Below the pieces are notes generated by a model that saw only the letters and a list, made by a program, of their open reading frames with translations, made no database searches and was not told the DNA's origin. A program made the translations under genes and the position numbers. From UBA1422 sp041752735 (lineage in GTDB: Bacteria; Bacillota; Clostridia; Peptostreptococcales; Anaerovoracaceae): a DNA stretch of 50,759 nt. Shown in pieces: positions 17,235 to 23,708 of this stretch. The DNA lies in assembly GCA_041752735.1 (NCBI GenBank), contig JBGSVW010000036.1:1-50759 (forward strand), read 5' to 3'. Numbering within the stretch: position 1 is the first letter of the stretch; every line of letters starts with the position of its first letter.

Positions 17235-17258
17235 GCGGGCCAATGGCCCGTTTTCTTT
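17235..17258 (+). terminator. Terminator or attenuator between ireB and ruvX
   Basis: GCGGGCC (17235-17241) pairs with GGCCCGT (17245-17251) around a three-base loop, followed by TTTCTTT. ruvX starts 12 bases later with no promoter seen, so partial read-through is likely. Confidence 0.75.
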
Positions 17259-17270
17259 AGAAAGGCATTT

Positions 17271-17732
17271 ATGAGAAAATTAGCATTGGATGTAGGGGAT
17301 GCCACCATCGGTGTGGCTGTCAGCGATCAACTTGGAATCATCGCACAAGGATTGACTACCATAGAGCGTGTTGGGATTCGAAAAGATGCTGGTAAGGTAA
17401 TTGATCTCATCAAAGAATATGAGTGTGATACGGTTATTTTAGGGCTTCCAAAGAATATGGATGGTTCCGAAGGTTTTCAATGTCAGAAGGTCAGAGAATT
17501 TGCAATCATGCTGGAAAACAAAATGCACAGTACGGGCATGGGAAATATTACCATTTCATATGAAGATGAACGATTAACTACAGTTATGGCAGAAAAAGTA
17601 TTAATTTCAGGTGACGTCCGTCGTGATGATCGAAAAAAAGTGATTGATAAACAGGCGGCAATTATCATTCTGCAGTCCTATTTAGAGCGAAATAGTAACC
17701 ATTCGAGAAATGGAGGCTTGGGAATTGAATAG
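17271..17732 (+). CDS. ruvX: RuvX/YqgF family Holliday-junction resolvase-like protein
   Basis: RNase H-fold nuclease, implicated in pre-16S rRNA processing in Escherichia coli. 153 residues: the N-terminal LALDVGDATIGVAVSD carries the first catalytic Asp; VILGLPKNMDGSEG and YEDERLTTVMAEK carry the Glu/Asp region; DKQAAIIILQSYL closes the fold. The family typically has DxGxxRIG; here DVGDATIG has Thr in place of Arg. Third gene of the alaS operon; its end overlaps the lipoprotein start. Confidence 0.93.
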   Translation: MRKLALDVGDATIGVAVSDQLGIIAQGLTTIERVGIRKDAGKVIDLIKEYECDTVILGLPKNMDGSEGFQCQKVREFAIMLENKMHSTGMGNITISYEDERLTTVMAEKVLISGDVRRDDRKKVIDKQAAIIILQSYLERNSNHSRNGGLGIE

Positions 17733-18159
17733 TCAACATGTAGCAAGACCCAATCAACATCAATCTTTACGATTTATCACATTACTATATGTATTATTTT
17801 TGTTTGTTACTATATTATTTTCTGGTTGCGGCGAAAATGAACAAATTGTTGGCCAATGGCAGATGACCAAAGTCTTGGTGGGTGACAAAGAATATGATGC
17901 AGCGACATTTTTAGATCCAACCAATCAAACCGATGGGTCATTTGTGATTCAATTCTATGGAGATAATACCTTAATTGCAACAGGCAGCCTTGGAACAATG
18001 AAAGGCGCATCTGATGGTGAGTGGAAAAAAGTAAGTGAAAATGCATTTTTGCTTACAATCGACAATCAGGAAAGAAGTGTCAAAATGGTTGAGGATTTAT
18101 TATTTATGGATATTGATATAGAGGATGCTACAATGATAATTATATTTGAAAGAGAATAA
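17725..18159 (+). CDS. Small lipoprotein of unknown function with lipocalin-like domain
   Basis: About 144 residues. A hydrophobic N-terminal segment ends in the lipobox LFSGC, so it is probably a lipid-anchored exported protein. The rest is predicted beta-rich: VGQWQMTKVLVGDKEYDA, FYGDNTLIATGS and DGEWKKVSENAFLLTID resemble the small lipocalin-like domain that evaluates as a barrel fragment in many Firmicutes. I chose the TTG at 17725, because GGAGG at 17712-17716 is eight bases upstream; an ATG at 17710 in the same frame lacks a good site. The start overlaps ruvX. The N-region is weakly charged, which makes export somewhat less certain. Confidence 0.72.
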   Translation: MNSQHVARPNQHQSLRFITLLYVLFLFVTILFSGCGENEQIVGQWQMTKVLVGDKEYDAATFLDPTNQTDGSFVIQFYGDNTLIATGSLGTMKGASDGEWKKVSENAFLLTIDNQERSVKMVEDLLFMDIDIEDATMIIIFERE

Positions 18160-18199
18160 GAAATGCGGTAGGGGAAACCTTATCAGTAGATAACAACAA

Positions 18200-18217
18200 A
18201 AGGACCGGAAGGTCCTT
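18200..18217. terminator. Bidirectional terminator
   Basis: AAGGACC (18200-18206), loop GGAA, GGTCCTT (18211-18217). The downstream T-rich tract is ATTGGTTT on + and TTTGTTGTTA on -, so it can serve both convergent transcripts. Confidence 0.7.
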
Positions 18218-18230
18218 ATTGGTTTGAAGT

Positions 18231-18264
18231 AACTATTCCTTAAATCATAATTTAGGGAATAGTT
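18231..18264. repeat. 15-base-pair inverted repeat with CATA loop
   Basis: Arms 18231-18245 and 18250-18264 are complementary except for one G-U pair. Flanking T18230/A18265 extends it. No T tract follows, so it is not a standard terminator. Confidence 0.8.
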
Positions 18265-18477
18265 ATGAATGGTTGAGCTGTGAACCACCCAAACCTTGCA
18301 AATTCAAGGGTTCAGCGCTTCACTGACATTATCGATTCTATTCATTTCGTCTAATAATACTTATATTTATTAAAACTCGGCGACCCTTCTGTCTTCTATC
18401 AAATCACCAAAAAAACGAGGCTTTATTTTAGGTTTTAAGCGATTTTATTCTATGGGGTCGACTCATAGTTCCTGTCG

Positions 18478-18780
18478 TTAAACCGGTATTTTCAACGTTT
18501 GCCCTGGTTGAAGTTCTTCTGCAGTAATGTTGTTGATTGACATGATAATATGCACTGCGTATCTTAAATCCATATCATCCGATAGATATTCTCGGGCAAT
18601 ATCCCAAATGGTGTCGCCGTATAAAACTTCTACCACTGTATATTGATCTTTTGTTTGACCTTCAGCATTATTTAGTCCTAAAACTGTATTGGCAGCTGTA
18701 ACTGTTAACAGCATAATGATCAAAACAAATGCAAAGAAACGAACTCTTGACTTAATCCGATATTTTTTCTTCGTATTCAT
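18478..18780 (-). CDS. LysM-domain membrane protein, YneA-like SOS cell-division inhibitor
   Basis: 100 residues: Lys/Arg-rich N-terminus, one membrane segment (about 14-35), short linker and one LysM domain (about 47-99: YTVVEVLYGDTIWDIAREYL, then NNITAEELQPGQTLKIPV). This is the size and layout of Bacillus YneA, which halts division during the SOS response; LysM would bind peptidoglycan outside the membrane. The promoter carries three LexA-type boxes, the strongest support for the assignment. RBS GGAGG. LexA itself is not in the window. Sequence alone could also fit another small LysM protein. Confidence 0.85.
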   Translation of the reverse strand: MNTKKKYRIKSRVRFFAFVLIIMLLTVTAANTVLGLNNAEGQTKDQYTVVEVLYGDTIWDIAREYLSDDMDLRYAVHIIMSINNITAEELQPGQTLKIPV

Positions 18781-18808
18781 GACAAAACCTCCACTCTACT
18801 CGCCCATT

Positions 18809-18820
18809 GAACGTCTGTTC
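18809..18820 (-). promoter_or_regulatory. LexA (SOS) box 1, perfect core
   Basis: On the - strand GAACAGACGTTC, which fits the Firmicute core GAAC-RNRY-GTTC exactly. It lies downstream of the -10 box, in the transcribed leader of the YneA-like gene. Confidence 0.85.
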
Positions 18821-18826
18821 TTTTTA

Positions 18827-18855
18827 ATGATAAGCGAATAAATGTTCTTTGTCAA
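18827..18855 (-). promoter_or_regulatory. Promoter of the YneA-like gene
   Basis: Read on the - strand: TTGACA (18855-18850), 17-base spacer, TATCAT (18832-18827). LexA box 2 occupies the spacer; boxes 1 and 3 flank the promoter. Confidence 0.8.
18836..18847 (-). promoter_or_regulatory. LexA (SOS) box 2, one core mismatch
   Basis: Read on the + strand GAATAAATGTTC; one position departs from the core. It sits between the -35 and -10 boxes, 27 bases from box 1. Confidence 0.7.
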
Positions 18856-18864
18856 GAGAAATAC

Positions 18865-18876
18865 AAACATTTGTTC
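18865..18876 (-). promoter_or_regulatory. LexA (SOS) box 3, one core mismatch
   Basis: On the - strand GAACAAATGTTT; last base departs from the core. It lies ten bases upstream of the -35 box and touches the stop codon of the TVP38 gene. Confidence 0.65.
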
Positions 18877-19647
18877 TTATTTTTTTATATTTGTTTTTTG
18901 TGATTCTTTTTTACTTGGTTTAGAAAGCTTTTCATAGATTTGATCCAGTATTTTAGACAGTCTGGAATGATAGATAATCCCGAAGATAAATAAAATGATA
19001 GCAACAACGCCAATGATTATGACGGTAGTATAGTTACCCTCCCCTATTTCTTTACCAATTAACAAACTTCCCATCATCCCAGGTGAGCGACCAACGGTTG
19101 AAATAATTAGAAATGCTTTTAATTTCATGTTAGATAGTCCGGCCGCATAAGAGCAAAGATCTTTTGGAACGCCGGGGATGAGATAGATGAGAAAAACTAA
19201 GATGTAACCTTTTTTACTATTTATTTTTTGGAGATAATCCTCTATATGACGTTTCCCGAAAAGCACATGTAAAGCATCTTTGCCCAGGAATTGAGCTAAA
19301 TAATAGGTTGCAATCGTACCCGCCACTGCACCAATTAGAGAAATTAGGAACCCAGCCCAAAAGCCGTAAACCAATCCTGCAGCAAACTGTAATGCCTGAC
19401 CGGGAATCAAGCTGATGATGATCTGTATCATTTGCAATCCAATATAGATAAAGATACTTTCTGCTTTATACTGATCAAAAAAAGTTTTCACATCCTCAAT
19501 ATCTGAGAACTGCCGGATTATATCCTGTTGAAAAAACCAAATATATAATGGCACACAAACAAGTATCACTACCAATAAGGAAAATTTAAGGATTACCGAT
19601 ATGAATTTGACTCTTTTTCTGATTCTATCTTTTCTCTCTTCCTTCAT
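18877..19647 (-). CDS. TVP38/TMEM64 (VTT/DedA-like) family membrane protein
   Basis: 256 residues with about five to six hydrophobic segments. N-terminus Lys/Arg-rich, a first helix at about 18-38, then the VTT signature region: SLIPGQALQFAAGLVYG and FWAGFLISLIGAVAGTIATYYLAQFLGK, followed by YLIPGVPKDLCSYAAGLS, a typical re-entrant motif. Lys/Ser-rich cytosolic tail. The family is linked to lipid scrambling or transport; substrate unknown. Starts 10 bases after the Met-gamma-lyase-like gene, so it is the last gene of the long - strand run. No terminator is visible after it; the SOS promoter follows directly. Confidence 0.9.
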   Translation of the reverse strand: MKEERKDRIRKRVKFISVILKFSLLVVILVCVPLYIWFFQQDIIRQFSDIEDVKTFFDQYKAESIFIYIGLQMIQIIISLIPGQALQFAAGLVYGFWAGFLISLIGAVAGTIATYYLAQFLGKDALHVLFGKRHIEDYLQKINSKKGYILVFLIYLIPGVPKDLCSYAAGLSNMKLKAFLIISTVGRSPGMMGSLLIGKEIGEGNYTTVIIIGVVAIILFIFGIIYHSRLSKILDQIYEKLSKPSKKESQKTNIKK

Positions 19648-19657
19648 TAGCTACACC

Positions 19658-21013
19658 TTATAAATTATGAATATGTCCATTATGAAATAATTCCTGAAGC
19701 GCCCGTATGACACCAAATTTACTGTGCTCATAGGTCAAACCACCTTGAAAATAGACATTATAAGGGGGTCTGATTGGGGCATCGGCACTTAACTCAATGG
19801 AAGAACCCTGCACAAATGCTCCAGCTGCCATAATGACCTGATCTTCATAACCGGGCATGTCCCAAGGCAATGGATCAACGTGTGCATCAATTGGAGCCGC
19901 TGCCTGGATCCCTTTACAAAAGGCTATGACTGCTTCCGGCGTTCCCAATTGGATGGCTTGAATGATATCGCTTCGTTCAGCATTGGGGTCGGGGCATACT
20001 AAATAGCCTAAATTGCTGAATACCTGACTACAAAGAACTGCACCTTTCACCGCGCCGTTTACTGTTTTAGGTGCGATAAACAATCCCTGGAACATATTGC
20101 GAGTCTGCCCAAAAGTTAATCCGCATTCGCCTCCTATTCCCGGTGAAGTCATCCGATAAGAGACCAAATCGATTAAATCTTGACGCCCTACAATGTAACC
20201 ACCGGTCAATGCAAGACCACCCCCCGGATTTTTTATGAGAGATCCAGCCATCACATCAACGCCTAGCTGTGTTGGTTCCACAGTATCTAAAAATTCCCCG
20301 TAGCAGTTATCAACCATACAGAGGATATCGGGGTTGATGTTCTTTACAAAGGCCGTCCACTCCTGAATTTGTGATATTGTAATGGCCTTTCGCCAACCAT
20401 ATCCGGTGGCACGTTGTAATGAAATCATCTTTGTTTTAGGGGTGATAACACTTTTTAACGCTTTATAATCAATGGATCCATCTTGTTGAAGTTCAACCTG
20501 CTTATAAGTAATTCCAAAATCCTTCAAAGAACCTTTGTTTTCACCTCTGATCCCAATGACTTCTTCCAGGGTATCGTAAGGCTTTCCGGTACAATAAATC
20601 AATTCATCACCGGGTCTTAGGATCCCTGCAAAGGTCAAAGTTAATGCATGAGTTCCATTGACAATGGTGGGGCGAACCAGCGCTGCTTCGGTGCAAAAAA
20701 TATCAGCATATACCTTTTCTAATGCTTCTCTTCCAGGGTCGTTGTAGCCATATCCGGTTTGCCAGGCAAAATGCATATCGGAAATTCTATTTTTTTGGAA
20801 AGCATCAAGTACTTTATACTGATTAAATGCCATAATATCATCCAACTCTAAAAATCGCGACCGTATTTGTTCTTCAGCATTGCGTACCTGTGTAAGCACC
20901 CATGGATTGATGGCAAAGTGATCGGATAAATATTTCTCAGTCATTGTCAGCGATACGTCCGTTGAGTTGTCTTTTGAGTATTGTTCTTGTTGCTGTTGTT
21001 GTTGTTGATTCAT
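19658..21013 (-). CDS. Methionine gamma-lyase family PLP protein (YnbB, 'aluminium resistance' family)
   Basis: 451 residues, PLP fold type I. The PLP-binding lysine is in SLIKNPGGGLALTGGYIVG; other family marks are RPTIVNGTHALTLTFAG and DNCYGEFLDTVEPTQLGVDVM. Reaction uncertain: some members are called methionine gamma-lyase by homology. Start at 21013, where AGAAGGA precedes the ATG; the longer frame from 21091 would overlap the SpoIIM-like gene. The N-terminus contains a run of glutamines (MNQQQQQQQEQ) encoded by a CAA/CAG repeat. In many Clostridia this gene lies near miaA and lexA, as here. Confidence 0.9.
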   Translation of the reverse strand: MNQQQQQQQEQYSKDNSTDVSLTMTEKYLSDHFAINPWVLTQVRNAEEQIRSRFLELDDIMAFNQYKVLDAFQKNRISDMHFAWQTGYGYNDPGREALEKVYADIFCTEAALVRPTIVNGTHALTLTFAGILRPGDELIYCTGKPYDTLEEVIGIRGENKGSLKDFGITYKQVELQQDGSIDYKALKSVITPKTKMISLQRATGYGWRKAITISQIQEWTAFVKNINPDILCMVDNCYGEFLDTVEPTQLGVDVMAGSLIKNPGGGLALTGGYIVGRQDLIDLVSYRMTSPGIGGECGLTFGQTRNMFQGLFIAPKTVNGAVKGAVLCSQVFSNLGYLVCPDPNAERSDIIQAIQLGTPEAVIAFCKGIQAAAPIDAHVDPLPWDMPGYEDQVIMAAGAFVQGSSIELSADAPIRPPYNVYFQGGLTYEHSKFGVIRALQELFHNGHIHNL

Positions 21014-21035
21014 CGGATTCCTTCTCCCAGGGTAT

Positions 21036-21653
21036 TTACATAAGTGTACTAATAAGTTGTACAGTGATATAGGTTTCAACCAAGGCTGCAATGATAAGGA
21101 GTGGTATTACGATTAACACGGTTACCCTAAGACAATTCTGAAGTAAATCTTTCATATTTTCGCGAACTCTATGCCCAACGATTTTTTTTGATAGATTCCA
21201 ACAGATACTGATGCCCATTGCGTAGCAAAGGAAGACCGCTGTCAGTTCAAAGATGCCATGGGGTAAAATGCCAACTACAATCAATTTCCATAATGGAATT
21301 GTAGTCACTTCTGTTGCAGAAAAAACAAGTCCCAAGACTGCAGCATTGGTAAATATACCCAGTATTGGAAGAAATAGAAAAGGAATCAACCCGACAAGAA
21401 TGCCTAAAATGGAGGCCTGCAAATTATTAAGAAACAACTGAAGCAATGAAATTTCTCCATTCTCCATCAGTCCCTGGAATTTATCAACAACGGTGGATAA
21501 CAGGGATTGGGTTAAATCTGGATTTTCTCCAAATAAATACGTTGTAAATATGGTGAGCAAAACAAATGTGCTCACCGTGAGGAAAAAGTAAATGCTTAAC
21601 TCTCGAAAGAGAAAGTCTGTAGCTAACCTATACTGTGTTTTAATCTTTTTCAT
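21036..21653 (-). CDS. SpoIIM-like (DUF95) membrane protein
   Basis: 205 residues, about five membrane segments: helix near 20-40, then FLNNLQASILGILVGLIPF and ILGIFTNAAVLGLVF, PHGIFELTAVFLCYAMG and a last helix near 175-195. The NNLxAS and GILPHGIFELxA motifs are those of stage II sporulation protein M, which works in forespore engulfment; DUF95 proteins also occur in non-sporulating bacteria. Start chosen at 21653, with GGAA upstream; the longer frame is unlikely. It overlaps the recombinase gene by 14 bases. A spoIIM gene beside a Xer recombinase is also seen in Bacillus. Confidence 0.85.
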   Translation of the reverse strand: MKKIKTQYRLATDFLFRELSIYFFLTVSTFVLLTIFTTYLFGENPDLTQSLLSTVVDKFQGLMENGEISLLQLFLNNLQASILGILVGLIPFLFLPILGIFTNAAVLGLVFSATEVTTIPLWKLIVVGILPHGIFELTAVFLCYAMGISICWNLSKKIVGHRVRENMKDLLQNCLRVTVLIVIPLLIIAALVETYITVQLISTLM

Positions 21654-22794
21654 TGTTTCCGGGCCCTTGTTCCTTTCTTTCGATTTCCCATTCCATGTCA
21701 TTGACCAAATCTCTCTTGACATTCATTTTATGTGCAGCATAAAGCTGTGTGGTTGTAACTTGTTCATGATCCAGCAAATGCTGAACATCGAAAATGGAGT
21801 TTCCTCTTCCAATGAGACTGGTTGCCGCAGTCGCACGTAGCTTGTGAGGGCTGTATCCGCTGTTTCTGGAGGTTTTCATGCCAATCGAAGTATATTTCTT
21901 CACCAACTCCCGAATTTGACGCTCAGTCATTCTTTTTCCTTGCAACGATAGGAAAAGAGCATCTTTATGATTTGGATCAACTGAATCAGTCTCATGTCGT
22001 TCGTTGTCTATGTAATCACGAACTGTCATGGTAACGGATCGGTTCAAAGGCATGGTAGATTCTTTGCCCCGCTTTCTGTAAATCTTGAATTCTCCCCTTC
22101 CAAAGTGGAATGAGGCTACGTTAAGCTGTTGCAATTCGGACAGTCGTAATCCATAAGTTAAGAATAAAATTAAAATTGCCTTGTCCCGTTTCTTTGTCTT
22201 TTGCCAATATTCCATTTCTTTGCCTGTCAATCCACTGCCGGTGCTTACTGCATCCAGCATAATCATGACTTCATCATCTTGCAAAGCTTTGATTTCTCTT
22301 TCGCCGGGCTTTGGCACCCTGATTGGATCAAATCCATCGGTTATATTTTTTAATAGCAATTGATCTCGGTATAATTGTTTAAACAATACTGAAACCGATG
22401 ATTTCTTTCTGGCCAGGGTTTTATTGCTGTTTTCGTAGATATAAACCGCATTGTCGGTTTCTCTTTCATATTTTCGGCAGTAATCAATGAAAAGGTTAAT
22501 ATCTACAGATCTGATGCCTTCGAAATCATGCAAGCTTATGTCTTTGGGAACGGTCGCTTGGGTGCAATCTGATTGCTTTATCAGATATTCACAGAAAAAA
22601 AACACATCTTGCAAATATGCCAGACGGGTCATGGGCAGAACATTTCCCTTGAGGTATACAAAATATCCATTCATAAACCCGGGCAAACGAAGCTGAATGG
22701 CTTCACATTTAGAAACAATATCATGTTCCTTCAAAACCACATTGTCAGGTTTATCGCTCTTGTTGTGAATGATTATCTTTTTTTGTCCAGCCAT
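21640..22794 (-). CDS. Tyrosine recombinase (XerC/XerD-like integrase)
   Basis: 384 residues: SAM-like N-terminal core-binding domain (about 35-170) and a C-terminal catalytic domain with the expected residues: Arg in TYGLRLSEL, His-x-x-Arg in PHKLRATAAT, His in LLDHEQ and the nucleophile Tyr in TTQLYAAHK. It is longer than XerC/XerD (about 300). Start at 22794, with GGAG upstream; it overlaps miaA by 22 bases and the SpoIIM-like gene by 14, so it is embedded in the housekeeping operon and not a transposable element. Either a chromosome-dimer recombinase or a paralogue; which cannot be told here. Confidence 0.88.
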   Translation of the reverse strand: MAGQKKIIIHNKSDKPDNVVLKEHDIVSKCEAIQLRLPGFMNGYFVYLKGNVLPMTRLAYLQDVFFFCEYLIKQSDCTQATVPKDISLHDFEGIRSVDINLFIDYCRKYERETDNAVYIYENSNKTLARKKSSVSVLFKQLYRDQLLLKNITDGFDPIRVPKPGEREIKALQDDEVMIMLDAVSTGSGLTGKEMEYWQKTKKRDKAILILFLTYGLRLSELQQLNVASFHFGRGEFKIYRKRGKESTMPLNRSVTMTVRDYIDNERHETDSVDPNHKDALFLSLQGKRMTERQIRELVKKYTSIGMKTSRNSGYSPHKLRATAATSLIGRGNSIFDVQHLLDHEQVTTTQLYAAHKMNVKRDLVNDMEWEIERKEQGPGNNEKD

Positions 22795-23705
22795 GTCATT
22801 ATTTTCTCCATGGAGTCTTCTTCGGTTTGGTCTTCCGATAAATTGAACCATTGCATTTCCGTATAACGTTTAAACCAAGTCATCTGTCGTTTGGCATAAT
22901 GTCGAGTGTTCTTCTTTATTAAATCTATCGCTGCAGGCAACTCATACTCCCCTTCCAGAAAATCCAAAAGCTCTTTGTATCCGATGCCTTTCATGGCGAT
23001 ATCCGCTGAAGTAAAGCCCATATCTTTTAATGATTTTACCTCGTCTAATAGACCTTTCTCCATCAGCTGGTCCACCCGTTGTTCAATCCTTTGGTATAGT
23101 TCGCTGCGTTCCCTTGTCAATCCAATTAGGATCGAATCATAGTCTTTTGTTTTCTGATTGACCGAAGCGAAGTCTGCAAGCCCGGTACCGTTGTAATGAA
23201 TTGCCTCCATAGCACGAACCACACGTTTTACATTATTGGGATGAATGCGGTCTGCTGCGTTGGGATCTAAATCTTTCAATTTTGCAAATAAAACATCGTT
23301 GCCTTGATGTTCGGCTATATCAAATAGCTGTTTGCGGTAGTGAACATCCCTTTGATTAGCACCAAAATCCATATCATATAGCATTGCATTCAGGTACAGG
23401 CCGGTTCCTCCTGTAATGACAGGGGTTTGGCCTTGGTCAAAAATTTTATTAACTGCCTCTTTTGCCAACTGCTGGTATCGAACTACAGAAAAAGGTTCCT
23501 TTGGATCAACAGCATCTATTAAATGGTGTGGCACCGTTGCCAACTGTTCTTTGTTGGGTTTTGCGCTTCCGATATCCATATATTTGTACAATTGCATAGA
23601 ATCGCATGAAACGATTTGTCCATTTATCCCAGTAGCGACTTTAATGGATATAGCTGTTTTACCCACTGCGGTGGGTCCTGCAATGACAATGATTGTCCTT
23701 TTCAC
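22773..23705 (-). CDS. miaA: tRNA dimethylallyltransferase MiaA
   Basis: Adds a dimethylallyl group to A37 of tRNAs that read U-starting codons. 310 residues: P-loop GPTAVGKT (10-17), then VSCDSMQLYKYMDIGSAKP and GGTGLYLNA, and the TRHYAKRQMTWFKR segment near the end. GTG start, with AGGAGG nine bases upstream formed by the last codons of mutL. Usually followed by hfq in Clostridia; here the recombinase follows. Confidence 0.96.
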   Translation of the reverse strand: MKRTIIVIAGPTAVGKTAISIKVATGINGQIVSCDSMQLYKYMDIGSAKPNKEQLATVPHHLIDAVDPKEPFSVVRYQQLAKEAVNKIFDQGQTPVITGGTGLYLNAMLYDMDFGANQRDVHYRKQLFDIAEHQGNDVLFAKLKDLDPNAADRIHPNNVKRVVRAMEAIHYNGTGLADFASVNQKTKDYDSILIGLTRERSELYQRIEQRVDQLMEKGLLDEVKSLKDMGFTSADIAMKGIGYKELLDFLEGEYELPAAIDLIKKNTRHYAKRQMTWFKRYTEMQWFNLSEDQTEEDSMEKIMTWLDKKR

Positions 23706-23708
23706 CGG

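Larger units (their letters stand above)
18160..18477. other. Structured intergenic region of 318 bases between convergent genes
   Basis: No gene is visible. From left to right it holds a bidirectional terminator (18200-18217), a 15-base-pair inverted repeat (18231-18245 / 18250-18264, loop CATA, one G-U pair) and an imperfect hairpin at about 18276-18321 with CCTTG/CAAGG and TGAACC/GGTTCA helices. The rest (18330-18470) is A/T-rich with the short dyad CTATG/CATAG at 18450-18468. On the - strand it would be the 3' untranslated region of the LysM gene. Confidence 0.6.

Noticed and set aside
18276..18321. tRNA-like or riboswitch-like hairpin
   Set aside because: No D or T arm, no CCA, and no known riboswitch core recognised; reported only as unexplained structure.
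22795..22851. N-terminal extension of the recombinase
   Set aside because: The extra residues lie in the miaA coding region and no ribosome binding site precedes them.
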